DNA of 37,268 nucleotides from an uncultured Lachnospiraceae bacterium (GCA_949472775.1 CASWVG010000025.1:1-37268); one strand, 5' to 3'. Positions 7,528 to 15,421 are shown, counted from the first letter of the stretch. Notes: generated from the letters alone by a model not told the origin. A program made the numbers and translations.

Positions 7528-7934
7528 TAAATCAACTGAAAAAGGAATTGGACGAACAGATAAGACCAGAGATCTATGATTGGGCGCGGCTGTTCAAGGC
7601 GGAGACATGGGAGGAGATGCGGATGTTGGCGGAAAGGGACGAATCCATTAAGGAATGTATATTTACTTATAAGGAATTGACTGCAGATGAAAAGGCGAGG
7701 ATGCAGTCGGAGGCGCGTGATGATTATTACCGGCGGTTGAACTGGGCTGAGGAGCGGGGAATTAGAAAAGGTATGGAAAAAGGCATGGAGCAGGCACAGA
7801 AGGAGACTGCCCGTACCTTAGTTTCTAATGTGAATCATGTGATGGAGAGTTTTCATGTGGATTTGGAGAGAGCATGCGAGGGGATTGGCACGACCGTGGA
7901 GGCTTATCAGGCGGCAAAAGAACTAATGGAATAA
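7506..7934 (+). pseudogene. C-terminal remnant of an Rpn-family (PD-(D/E)XK nuclease/transposase) protein
   Basis: The 142-codon frame matches the C-terminal third of Rpn/PDDEXK-type proteins as I remember them: RPEIYDWARLFKAETWEEM, then MLAERDESIKECI, and a basic coiled tail with ERGIRKGMEKGMEQAQ. Full-length proteins are about 300 aa and carry the nuclease core in the N-terminal half, which is absent here. The first ATG lies within the right arm of an inverted repeat and upstream of a TACAAT box, without a ribosome binding site, so a functional start is doubtful. Probably decayed by 5' truncation. Confidence 0.65.
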
Positions 7935-8078
7935 AAATTTTTGGAAGTTTTTATGAGGTTGTATTTTCTTAAGTCAGTATGTAAAATAAGATTGTATGAA
8001 GTTTTAAAAGACGGACATATTCCGTATAGAAGCAGGAGAAGGAGTGAGGTGTTTGATGAAGGAGGCTGCGGTATCATA

Positions 8079-8122
8079 GCAATGGCTATGACATTTCAAA
8101 TTTAAATTGTGATAGCCATTGC
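8079..8122 (+). promoter_or_regulatory. 11-bp perfect dyad upstream of the CD3324-like gene
   Basis: GCAATGGCTAT (8079-8089) and ATAGCCATTGC (8112-8122) are perfect complements around an AT-rich 22-nt centre. The dyad lies 32 nt before the CD3324-like start codon. It lacks a downstream T-run, so it is a poor terminator for the upstream remnant and could be an operator or leader hairpin of the next gene. Confidence 0.4.
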
Positions 8123-8154
8123 GTTTCCTAAAGAAAAATAATTAGGAGGCAGCT

Positions 8155-8454
8155 ATGAGCTATAAACGGGCGGATGATATTCTGCCGGAAAATATTCTTG
8201 AGATCCTGCAGATGTATGTGAGCGGCGAGGCGATCTATGTGCCCAAGAAGAAAGAATGCAGAAAAAGATGGGGTTCTTCCACAGGGGTGAACGAAAAACT
8301 GCGGAGCAGAAACGAACAGATTCTGGAACAGCATCGGATGGGAACATCGACAAAGGAATTAGCGCTGCAATATTATCTGACGGAAAAGAGTATACAGAGG
8401 ATTCTCAGAGAAATGCAAATGAAACCTCCTATGGAGCAATGCGGATTTGAGTAG
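8155..8454 (+). CDS. Small helix-turn-helix protein, CD3324-like family
   Basis: 99-aa basic protein. It starts MSYKRADDILPENILEILQ and contains IYVPKKKECRKRWG, which fits the CD3324 family of small clostridial DNA-binding proteins as I remember it. Residues ~55-88 (EQHRMGTSTKELALQYYL, then TEKSIQRILREM) form a convincing helix-turn-helix resembling the Mor/sigma-like type. AGGAGG lies 6 nt before the ATG. The RNHCP gene starts 12 nt downstream and the pair ends at a strong terminator, so they form a two-gene operon. The upstream 11-bp dyad may be its own operator (inference). Confidence 0.7.
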   Translation: MSYKRADDILPENILEILQMYVSGEAIYVPKKKECRKRWGSSTGVNEKLRSRNEQILEQHRMGTSTKELALQYYLTEKSIQRILREMQMKPPMEQCGFE

Positions 8455-8466
8455 GAGGGAAGAAAA

Positions 8467-8892
8467 TTGAATAGGGAAAATAAAAGAAAAACATTTGAAA
8501 AGGGATATTACAAAAATCATGCCTGTGATGAGAGCTTTGTATGCAAGGTATGTGGGTGGCAGGTAATTTCGGACGGCGCGGGCAGCAGGCACAGAAATCA
8601 CTGTCCGAATTGTCTGACAAGCCGGCATGTGGATGTGGAGCCGGGTGACCGAGCCTCGGACTGCGGCGGCTATATGGAGCCGGTGGCGGTCTGGGTCAGA
8701 AAAAACGGGGAGTGGGCGATCATACACCGCTGTCGCCAGTGCGGCGAAATGAGTTCCAATCGCATCGCGGCGGACGATAATCCGATGAAACTGATGTCCA
8801 TTGCGATGAAACCGCTTACTTCTTCTCCGTTTCCGATCGAGCGGATCGAGGAGATGACGAGACTGATGGGCGGTGCGGGCAGTATATCCTGA
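8467..8892 (+). CDS. RNHCP-domain zinc protein
   Basis: 141-aa protein with the motif that names the family: RHRNHCPNC near residues 39-47, preceded by CKVCG (~23-27) and followed by a second HRCRQCGE site (~92-99). Two CxxC pairs plus the RNHCP box suggest a zinc ribbon fold; members are small, cytoplasmic and functionally uncharacterised. It starts at TTG (8467) because AGGAGG sits about 9 nt upstream and no in-frame ATG exists in the first 90 residues. It follows the CD3324-like gene by 12 nt and is closed by a terminator. Confidence 0.8.
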   Translation: MNRENKRKTFEKGYYKNHACDESFVCKVCGWQVISDGAGSRHRNHCPNCLTSRHVDVEPGDRASDCGGYMEPVAVWVRKNGEWAIIHRCRQCGEMSSNRIAADDNPMKLMSIAMKPLTSSPFPIERIEEMTRLMGGAGSIS

Positions 8893-8897
8893 GATAT

Positions 8898-8935
8898 GGG
8901 GCGTGTGGCAGTTCATACGCCCTTTTTCTTTTTCC
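8898..8935 (+). terminator. Rho-independent terminator after RNHCP gene
   Basis: GGGCGT pairs with ACGCCC around a short loop, followed directly by TTTTTCTTTTT. The RNHCP stop codon is 6 nt upstream. The 243 nt from here to the next gene show no recognisable feature. Confidence 0.88.
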
Positions 8936-9178
8936 GGGAATTGATGGAATGGAAAGAAAGCAGTATCTATGAAGCCGAAGACTGAATAGTTACGGACAAA
9001 AGAGTGGAATTGAAGGACAGGATAGCCATACACAGGGATTTTTATGATATGATAATTTTATAGTTGAGAGATTAGAAAAGGGTATGTGAGTGAAGCGGCG
9101 AAAGCGGTCAGGGACTGGGTATTTCTTATGCCTATGCTATTACGTGTTCGGAGTGGGAAGAAATAAGGAGAGAACATC

Positions 9179-9816
9179 ATGCCGATTATTAAGGGATTGG
9201 AATGGACTTTTGACACAGTGGCGGTACAATATGAAAAACTGCGCCCGGCATATGTGGCGGAATTATATGAAGATATCTTCCGGTACAAACAGCTGGACCA
9301 GACAAGCCATGCCATGGAGGTGGGGATTGGCGGCGGGCAGGCGACCCTTCCGATTTTAAAGACGGGATGTAAGGTGACTGCCGTGGAATACGGGGAGAAT
9401 TTTTCGCAGCTGTGCCGCCGGAAGTTTCGGGAGTTTCCCGGTTTTTCAGTGGTGACGTCCAGATTCGAGGACTTTGCCGGTGAGAGTGCTTCCTGCGACT
9501 TGATTTATTCGGCGTCAGCATTCCATTGGGTGCCGGAAGAAATCGGCTATCCGAAAGTGCTTGATTTGCTGAAAAGCGGCGGTGTCTTTGCGCGCTTTGC
9601 GGGTTTATGGATATCAGTTATAAACTTTACCACAGGACGCGCAGTTTTACGGCGAAAGAATATACCGCCCTTCTGGGAACTTATTCCGATCATATGGTGA
9701 TTGCGGAGAAGACAAGGGAAGTATTCTTTTCGGAAATCGAGCAGGCGATCAATCGGTTTGGGGGACAGATTACCTTGTACGACACGATTGATCTGGAGCT
9801 GGCGAGGAAGCCATAA
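9179..9816 (+). pseudogene. Class I SAM-dependent methyltransferase, broken by internal deletion and frameshift
   Basis: The first frame (9179 to ~9600) encodes a normal start (MPIIKGLEWTFDTVA), the SAM-binding motif MEVGIGGGQATL (residues ~43-54), an acidic VEYGENF strand end, and the SASAFHWV motif typical of type-11-like methyltransferases. At about 9600 the coding match jumps from GGVFARFA to GFMDISYKLYHRT in another frame and continues to 9816 (LLGTYSDH, NRFGGQI, ELARKP). Intact relatives have, as I recall, some 60-70 residues between these segments, so about 200 bp has been lost and the frame shifted. GGAGAGAAC precedes the start. The product would be truncated and out of frame. Confidence 0.75.
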
Positions 9817-9876
9817 AAGGTAATTTGGATACTGCACATAACTATGTGGCAAAGTCTCAATCTGCGTGCTACAATG
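9817..9876 (+). promoter_or_regulatory. Promoter of lipoprotein gene (cassette copy B)
   Basis: TGGCAA (9847-9852), a 17-nt spacer and TACAAT (9870-9875) form a sigma-A-type promoter 36 nt before the lipoprotein start. The preceding bases contain a CACATAACTATGTG palindrome and align with the cassette at 7468-7527. Confidence 0.6.
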
Positions 9877-9910
9877 ATAGCGGTTTTAGACAAAGGGGAG
9901 AAAGATATCT

Positions 9911-10714
9911 ATGAAAAAAGGAAAAATGGTGCTGGCGGCAGGCGCGGTCATCCTTGTGCTTTCCGCCTGCGGGCAGACAGAGAGTGCAGAGGAGAAGCAT
10001 CTTATCATTGAAAGGATTGATGACACTGGTGAGGTGCAGGAAACGGAAACTGTGGAGCCAGCAGATCTGGATTCGGCAGAAAGCACTGGGGAAGAGCCGT
10101 CGGCGACCCCGAAAGATGATGCGCCGGAAAAGGGGAAAAACAGCGGTTCGACAGAGAGTGTGGAAAAGGAGAGGCAGGAAGCATCCGATGAGCAGGAAAT
10201 GCTACCAGATTCGCAGGAACAGACAGAGGGTGTGTCAGATGCCGGAAATCCACTGTATGAAGCTTTTCTAAAGAATGAGATCGGCGTGGCAAACCCATAC
10301 GTGGAAGGCATGGAACTGACTGTTATGGATGATGAAGGGTATGAAAGCGAATTTGAAAATGCGTGGAAGGAATATGCTTATGTGGATGTGAACGGCGATG
10401 AAAAGCCGGAGCTTATTTTCAAAATAAGTTCCAACCTAAGCGAACTGATGTATATTGTGGGGATATGTGATAATGAACTGGTCTGTTTCGATGTATTTGA
10501 GACACATACAAAAAATATCGCGTTCGGCGTGTATGATTATGGTTTGGTCTGGGAGGTTCGGAATTATGACGGCTTTGAAAAGACCTTTTATAGCTATACG
10601 ACAGATGGACAGCCTTTGGAAGCCAGACGTTTTACGGATGAGGACGGGGCGGATATTGCGGCTTACGAGGGGGAAGATGTGGAATGGACTGTCTGGCAGC
10701 AGGAACAGAGCTGA
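9911..10714 (+). CDS. Lipoprotein of unknown function
   Basis: 267-aa lipoprotein: KKGKMV basic start, hydrophobic core and lipobox LSAC with C20 as the lipidated residue. Residues 21-110 are a low-complexity acidic linker rich in Glu, Ser and Asp, as in cell-wall-spanning tethers. The C-terminal ~150 residues form a domain with YVDVNGDEKPELIF, a DxNGDxxxE calcium-loop-like motif, and YSYTTDGQPLEARRF. Both recall the secreted protein at 6126. GGGGAGAAAG precedes the ATG and its own promoter lies 36 nt upstream. No enzymatic motif seen. Confidence 0.75.
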   Translation: MKKGKMVLAAGAVILVLSACGQTESAEEKHLIIERIDDTGEVQETETVEPADLDSAESTGEEPSATPKDDAPEKGKNSGSTESVEKERQEASDEQEMLPDSQEQTEGVSDAGNPLYEAFLKNEIGVANPYVEGMELTVMDDEGYESEFENAWKEYAYVDVNGDEKPELIFKISSNLSELMYIVGICDNELVCFDVFETHTKNIAFGVYDYGLVWEVRNYDGFEKTFYSYTTDGQPLEARRFTDEDGADIAAYEGEDVEWTVWQQEQS

Positions 10715-10795
10715 GGCGGACGTAAAAACAGCGCAAATATTGCAGGGATGGGGAGAAAAGGGGATGGGAACGAAGGTATCCTCACGAAAAGAATG

Positions 10796-10824
10796 TTGAA
10801 ATTTTATCTGCGATGGACTAGAAT
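10796..10824 (+). promoter_or_regulatory. Sigma-A promoter of second lipoprotein gene
   Basis: TTGAAA (10796-10801), a 17-nt spacer and TAGAAT (10819-10824). The predicted leader is about 70 nt to the ATG at 10900. Confidence 0.65.
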
Positions 10825-10899
10825 AATCACAGAAATAAAAGCGGCAGACCGTAAGACGGATAATCTGCGGGATGAAAAAGAAAAGGGGGTTCAATAGTC

Positions 10900-11514
10900 A
10901 TGTGTAAGAAAAAATGTCGTTCTCTGTTCTGTCTGATGCTGATATCGCTCATGCTGTTCCTGTGTGCCTGTGGGCAGGAGGACGGAGAGAGCGGGAAGGA
11001 AAACGAGGAAGTCTTGCTGCCAGTCAGCATAAACGGCAAAGAGATCAGAGTGGGGGAAACTACCGTCCAGACCTTACTGGACGAGGGGCTGAATGTATCA
11101 TGGGTGGACGAGGATTATAATCGGATTGAGATAGATCCAGCCGAGCAGCTGGAAGCTAATTCTTACTACACGGGCGGCAGCATTGAGGTGACGGACAATA
11201 TGTCCTTCAGTATTTCTCTGGTGACGGACGAGGAAGCTGTTTCTCTGGGGGAGGCAGTGATTGCCCGGCTGGAAATTCACACAGCAGCGGAGGAGGACCA
11301 GAGCGTTCTTGAGACTATTTCCTTTGACGGCGTACCGATCACTGAGCTGACCAGAGAAAAAGCCGGGGAAAAATATCCCGACTGGACCGGAGACGAGGTG
11401 ATGTGGCTGCATTACGGTCTGGAATACAAGTATGATTTGCACTTTGATATGTCCACCGGTGGTTTTAACGGCTTCATTGTAGAGCGTGTTTATGATGTGG
11501 ACTGGAACGGCTGA
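10900..11514 (+). CDS. Lipoprotein of unknown function
   Basis: 204-aa lipoprotein. The N-terminus has a KKKCR basic region, a hydrophobic stretch and lipobox LCAC with C24 as the lipidation site. The mature protein begins with an acidic linker. Its domain contains VSINGKEIRVGETTVQTLLDEG, which resembles small domains seen in secreted Firmicute proteins where a beta-strand pair is followed by a helix. No catalytic motif is visible. AAAGGGGG precedes the ATG. It has its own promoter and terminator and is therefore monocistronic. It is the third small exported protein in this neighbourhood, but clear homology to the other two is not visible. Confidence 0.72.
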   Translation: MCKKKCRSLFCLMLISLMLFLCACGQEDGESGKENEEVLLPVSINGKEIRVGETTVQTLLDEGLNVSWVDEDYNRIEIDPAEQLEANSYYTGGSIEVTDNMSFSISLVTDEEAVSLGEAVIARLEIHTAAEEDQSVLETISFDGVPITELTREKAGEKYPDWTGDEVMWLHYGLEYKYDLHFDMSTGGFNGFIVERVYDVDWNG

Positions 11515-11540
11515 GTTCCATATGAAATCTGACTCCGACA

Positions 11541-11592
11541 ATAAAATCCAGCAGAAGGTTTTGCTAAAACTGCCTTCTGCTGGATTTATTAT
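11541..11592 (+). terminator. Rho-independent terminator after lipoprotein gene
   Basis: TCCAGCAGAAGG pairs perfectly with CCTTCTGCTGGA around a 14-nt loop. It is followed by TTTATTAT and preceded by an A-rich flank, so it can act in both directions. Confidence 0.85.
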
Positions 11593-11692
11593 CATTCTTT
11601 GCACTTTCTTTTGTATGTCTGCATTCAGCAGGACTTTTCCCGGGACTCATAAATAAATATCTGAAAATCTGCTATTATTTTGATCCTTTTAT

Positions 11693-11758
11693 AAACTGGC
11701 ACCGTTATAATATACAGATGTGTATTTCAACAAGCCTGTATCGCAGGAGTGCCAGTTT
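11693..11758 (+). promoter_or_regulatory. Inverted repeat around the sigma-factor promoter region
   Basis: AAACTGGCAC (11693-11702) and GTGCCAGTTT (11749-11758) are perfect complements. A TATAAT box lies between them at 11706-11711, without a good -35 at 16-18 nt. A second small dyad, CTGTCA/TGACAG (11773-11788), follows before the GTG start. This looks like an operator or autoregulatory site for the downstream operon (inference). Confidence 0.45.
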
Positions 11759-11806
11759 TGAGAAATGGGATACTGTCAAAACTGACAGGAAAGGGGGCGG
11801 TGCCAT

Positions 11807-12322
11807 GTGACCGACGATGAACTGGTCGAAAAAATAAAAAGTGGTGACGAAGCAGCGACAGAAGAGCTGATCGACCGCTATTACGGCGCGATTCTGCGGT
11901 ACTGCAGCTGGCATTGCGCCGTCCCGGAAAAGGCGGAAGACTTGACACAGGAAACCTTTTTGAAACTGTTTCGGAGTCTGTCAGCGTATCGGAGCAAAAA
12001 TAAATTCAAATCTTATTTATACACAATCGCTAATCGCCTGTGCATCGATGAGAGCAGAAAAATGTCCTTTTATTCGTTAGAGGATGCGGAAGGCATTGCA
12101 GACAGGAAAAACGATATCGCGCAGGTGGAGAACAGGGCAGACATCAGACGTCTTTTAGCCGTTTTGTCTGAGGAACAGAGGGAAGCGGTCATCCTCCGTT
12201 TCGGGCAGGAACTTGGTTTCTCAGAAATTGCCAAAGTGATGGGATGCAGTATGCGGACGGCGCAGAGCCGGGTCAGAAACGGGCTAAAGCTGATGAAGAA
12301 GGAGTTTGGGGATGAATGGTAG
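11807..12322 (+). CDS. ECF-type RNA polymerase sigma factor
   Basis: 171-aa sigma-70-family factor of the extracytoplasmic-function type. It has only region 2 (residues ~6-75, with AEDLTQETFLKLFRSL and KSYLYTIANRLCID) and region 4 (~108-165, LLAVLSEEQREAVILRF, then GFSEIAKVMGCSMRTAQSRV helix-turn-helix). It starts at GTG 11807, with GGGGG about 9 nt upstream; the ATG at 11805 is out of frame and stops at once. The next gene overlaps its 3' end by 11 nt. The operon encodes a membrane protein and an ABC transporter, as in envelope-stress or antimicrobial-peptide response modules. No classical anti-sigma gene is present. Confidence 0.9.
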   Translation: MTDDELVEKIKSGDEAATEELIDRYYGAILRYCSWHCAVPEKAEDLTQETFLKLFRSLSAYRSKNKFKSYLYTIANRLCIDESRKMSFYSLEDAEGIADRKNDIAQVENRADIRRLLAVLSEEQREAVILRFGQELGFSEIAKVMGCSMRTAQSRVRNGLKLMKKEFGDEW

Positions 12323-13091
12323 GGAATTAAAAGTATATTTGCGGGATTCTCTTGGATGTGGTGAAGCAACCAGAACCGATAAAAAGGCGGAAACCGTAGC
12401 GCGCTGCAAGGAAGTAGTGCGTCGGTATGGAGATGGCAGGGAAGAAGAGAGGACGGGCTTCTGGCAGTTTTTGTCGGATGTTTTTCGATTTGAGGGACTG
12501 TCTATCTTTGGTCTGCAAGCGGGGATATTGTTTCTGATCTGTATCTGGTTTGGCACCATAGATCACATAATAGACAACGTGTCATATTACATTCCCGCCG
12601 TTACACCGTTGTTTGCGCTGGCAGTCATACCGCCGCTGCTACGAAGCCAGTTTTACAGGATGGGTGAGATGGAGGCGGTGACAAGGGCGTCTGGCGCGGA
12701 GATCCTGCTTGCAAAGCTGATTCTTGCCGGGGCGGCGAATCTGATCGGCATTACGGCGGTTTTATGTCTGGTTATGTATGCACGGCAATCCGGCGGGGGA
12801 CTTGGGCAGATGATTCTGTACGGGCTGGTACCGTATATGGTCTGTATGACGACCATTCTGCGGCTGATCAGACTGCGGAAAAAAGAGAGGCTGCCGGTCT
12901 GTGCGGTGGCGACGACGGGTTTTTGTGTCGTCTGGCTGATATCGGCGAGCGGGATGCCGCAAATGTATGAGACATCCGCAACAGGGGTGTGGATTCTGTT
13001 GTTTATTACTTTTTGTGGATTTTTTGGGAGGGAAATAAGATTTATGATCGAGAGAAAAAGGGAGGGAAAAGGATATGGAATTATCGGTTGA
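12312..13091 (+). CDS. Multi-pass membrane protein of ECF/ABC operon
   Basis: 259-aa integral membrane protein. The first ~60 residues are cytoplasmic and charged. About six hydrophobic helices follow, starting near residues 66-83 (IFGLQAGILFLICIWF) and including ALAVIPPLL, NLIGITAVLCLVM and GVWILLFITFCGFF. It starts at the ATG 12312 with AAGGAG 8 nt upstream, inside the sigma gene. The last 17 nt overlap the ABC ATPase gene, so sigma, membrane protein and ATPase are translationally coupled. It may be a sensor or anti-sigma substitute (long cytosolic N-terminus), or a transporter subunit. The family is not recognised with certainty. Confidence 0.75.
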   Translation: MNGRELKVYLRDSLGCGEATRTDKKAETVARCKEVVRRYGDGREEERTGFWQFLSDVFRFEGLSIFGLQAGILFLICIWFGTIDHIIDNVSYYIPAVTPLFALAVIPPLLRSQFYRMGEMEAVTRASGAEILLAKLILAGAANLIGITAVLCLVMYARQSGGGLGQMILYGLVPYMVCMTTILRLIRLRKKERLPVCAVATTGFCVVWLISASGMPQMYETSATGVWILLFITFCGFFGREIRFMIERKREGKGYGIIG

Positions 13092-13944
13092 TCGTCTGAC
13101 GAAACAGTATGGCAGGAAAATTGCGGTGGACTGTGTCAGCACAGTTCTGAAACCGGGTGTATACGGTCTGCTCGGGGAAAACGGCGCGGGGAAGACGACG
13201 TTTATGCGGATGCTGTGTGCCATTCTGGAATCCACTTCCGGGGAGGTGTTTCTGGATGGCAGGGAGATCGTTTCCATGGGCGCCGAATACAGGGATATCC
13301 TTGGATATCTGCCGCAGGAGTTCGGCTATTATCCGAACTATACGGCGAGGGAGTTTCTGCTGTATATGGCGGCGCTCAAAGGCATTCCCCGTGATACGGC
13401 AAAGAAGCGGGCAGGAGAGCTGCTTAAGATTGTCGGTTTAAACGATGTGGGGACAAAGAAAATGAAGACCTTTTCGGGCGGCATGAAGCAGCGGGTGGGA
13501 ATCGCGCAGGCGCTTCTAAATTACCCGAAGCTGTTGATTTTAGATGAGCCGACGGCGGGGCTTGACCCGAAAGAAAGGGTGCGCTTCCGCAATCTGATCT
13601 CCGACTATGCAGGGGATCGGATCGTCCTTCTCTCCACCCATATCGTGTCGGATGTCGAAGCCATCGCGGACGAGGTGCTGCTGATGAAAAAGGGAAAGGT
13701 GCTGACGCAGGGGACTGTTTCGGAACTGACGAAAAAAGCGGCAGGGAAGGTGTGGGAACTGACCGTATCACCGGCGGAAGCAAAAATCTGGCAGGAGAAG
13801 ACGGCGGTCGCCAATCTGCGGCATGAGGGGGAGCAGGTGGTGCTGCGCATACTGTCGGATGATAAGCCCACAGAGGAGGCGGCGCCTTGTGAGGCGGGGC
13901 TGGAGGATTTGTACCTGTATTCTATGCGTGAATGTCTGAAATAG
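13075..13944 (+). CDS. ABC transporter ATP-binding protein (BcrA/CcmA-like)
   Basis: 289-aa ATPase subunit. Walker A GENGAGKT at 34-41, Q-loop Q81 (LPQEFGYY), signature SGGMKQ at 134-139, Walker B LLILDEPT at 153-160, and the switch histidine in LLSTHIVSDVE. All are intact, so it should hydrolyse ATP. The C-terminal ~75 residues form the regulatory extension common in antibiotic-export or self-protection ABC systems. It pairs with the permease at 14038. Substrates cannot be told from sequence; lipid-targeting peptides or envelope stress would fit the family and the sigma-factor context. Confidence 0.9.
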   Translation: MELSVDRLTKQYGRKIAVDCVSTVLKPGVYGLLGENGAGKTTFMRMLCAILESTSGEVFLDGREIVSMGAEYRDILGYLPQEFGYYPNYTAREFLLYMAALKGIPRDTAKKRAGELLKIVGLNDVGTKKMKTFSGGMKQRVGIAQALLNYPKLLILDEPTAGLDPKERVRFRNLISDYAGDRIVLLSTHIVSDVEAIADEVLLMKKGKVLTQGTVSELTKKAAGKVWELTVSPAEAKIWQEKTAVANLRHEGEQVVLRILSDDKPTEEAAPCEAGLEDLYLYSMRECLK

Positions 13945-14037
13945 GAAGACGGGAGTGGAGTAAAAAACGCAGGCGGAAATAAAAAGCGCCTTGAGTCGCC
14001 TGTGAAGACAGATACGGAAAAACGGGAGGAATTGGGA

Positions 14038-15288
14038 ATGGAATTATTCAAACTGGAACATAAAAAACTATGGCGGAAAAACAGTACCCGGGTCTGTGTT
14101 GTGTTATGTTTTTTCTACTGTGTGATATTCGGGAGCGTTCTGGTCTATCAGTGGCTCACTTTCGGAAGTGTGAAAGGCAATACGTCTGCCAGCAGATATT
14201 TTGACGGAGACGAGAATATAAGGGCGTGTCAGGCTTATTTTCACAAGTACGAAGAACTGACGGATGAGACGTTACAGGAATGGGTCAGGGATTATCAGCG
14301 TATTCATGCGGTTTTGGAGGAAGAAAGAAGAATGCAGGGCACGGAGAACAGGGAGACTGTTAAGCGATACCAGAACACGGGATGGCAGACGGTAAACAGT
14401 ATGCTTAAGAAACTTTATCCGGAGTTGGAGAGACAGGATATGCTTACCGTTATGGTTATGAGCTGCTATGTGGAGCCGGAAAAACTTACGGGGATTTATG
14501 AGAGAAGGGAGCAGGCGATTGAGACGTTTCTCGATATCAGCGGACAGACAGGGGCGGAGCGGGACTATTTACTGCGTATCAACGAAAAGGTGAAGACGCC
14601 TTTTTCATGGAAGTGGGTGGAAGGCTGGTCAAACATTCTGGGAAATGCGGTATCTGGTCTGGGAAGCGTGATAGCGCTGTTTCTGGCAATCGTCCTCTCG
14701 TCCCTGTTTGCCGGGGAGTGGCATGACAATACAAGCCCGCTCCTTTTGACGACAAAATACGGATGGCGGAAACTTGCATGTGCAAAGGTGTTCACAGGGC
14801 TTGTATTTACGCTTGAATTATTTGCCTTGACAGCCGCGGGGATGATCGGTTCACAGCTTGTCTTTCTGGGGACGGAAGGGTGGGATATGCCCATCCAGAC
14901 AGTTAAAATGATCGCAATCGCGCCCATGAATATGCTGCAGGCGGAAATTTACGAGTATGCGTTCACCCTGCTCGGGGCATGGGGCTTTGCGGGCGTTTCG
15001 ATGCTGTTCTCGGCGCGCTGTAAGAATCATGTGCTGGCGCTGCTTCTCAGTCTGGCGGTGGTATATGTGCCGATGGCAGTACATAACCGCGTGCCGGCTG
15101 CGCTGGGAAAGGCATTTGATTTACTGCCCCTTGTGGGGAGCGGCGCGGATGTGTTCCGCACCAATACCTTTCATCTGTTCGGGCATTATATCTGGTCTCC
15201 CTATCTGTTGATCTGGGTGCCACTTGTGATTGGGATTTTGTGTATGCCGCCTGCTGTGAGAGGGTGGTCGAGGCGGATGCGGAGGTAG
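14038..15288 (+). CDS. ABC transporter permease (ABC-2-like)
   Basis: 416-aa permease. One membrane helix near residues 19-40 (VCVVLCFFYCVIFG) is followed by an extracytoplasmic domain of about 160 residues. Then come at least five helices in the C-terminal half (VIALFLAIVLSSLF, LFALTAAGMIG, MLFSARCKN, VYVPMAVHNRV region and LLIWVPLVIGILC). The GEWHDNTSPLLLTTKYG segment is typical of ABC-2-type subunits. The ATG at 14038 has GGGAGGA 7 nt upstream and is preferred over an upstream GTG at 14002. It closes the operon of sigma factor, membrane protein and ATPase. Confidence 0.85.
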   Translation: MELFKLEHKKLWRKNSTRVCVVLCFFYCVIFGSVLVYQWLTFGSVKGNTSASRYFDGDENIRACQAYFHKYEELTDETLQEWVRDYQRIHAVLEEERRMQGTENRETVKRYQNTGWQTVNSMLKKLYPELERQDMLTVMVMSCYVEPEKLTGIYERREQAIETFLDISGQTGAERDYLLRINEKVKTPFSWKWVEGWSNILGNAVSGLGSVIALFLAIVLSSLFAGEWHDNTSPLLLTTKYGWRKLACAKVFTGLVFTLELFALTAAGMIGSQLVFLGTEGWDMPIQTVKMIAIAPMNMLQAEIYEYAFTLLGAWGFAGVSMLFSARCKNHVLALLLSLAVVYVPMAVHNRVPAALGKAFDLLPLVGSGADVFRTNTFHLFGHYIWSPYLLIWVPLVIGILCMPPAVRGWSRRMRR

Positions 15289-15366
15289 GGAATAAAAGTG
15301 CTTTTGACATGGATTTTGTTTTTTATCCTTTTATTCCGAACATTGGGGAATATTATTCCTATAAGA

Positions 15367-15395
15367 TTGATATTGTTCCGAAGACAGAGTATACT
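15367..15395 (+). promoter_or_regulatory. Sigma-A promoter of the Fic gene
   Basis: TTGATA (15367-15372), a 17-nt spacer and TATACT (15390-15395). Transcription would begin near 15402, giving a short leader of about 20 nt to the ATG at 15422 and ruling out the TTG at 15398. Confidence 0.7.
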
Positions 15396-15421
15396 GTTTG
15401 GGAAAGCGAGGTGTACTCTTT

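Noticed and set aside
7506..7934. Rpn-like frame as an intact gene
   Set aside because: It covers only the C-terminal third of the family, its first ATG lies in an inverted-repeat arm, and no ribosome binding site precedes it.
9090..9359. 89-residue frame overlapping the methyltransferase start
   Set aside because: It overlaps a recognisable methyltransferase frame and its own translation shows no family resemblance.
15304..15330. TTGACA at 15304 as the Fic promoter
   Set aside because: No acceptable -10 at 16-18 nt. The TTGATA/TATACT pair downstream is much better.
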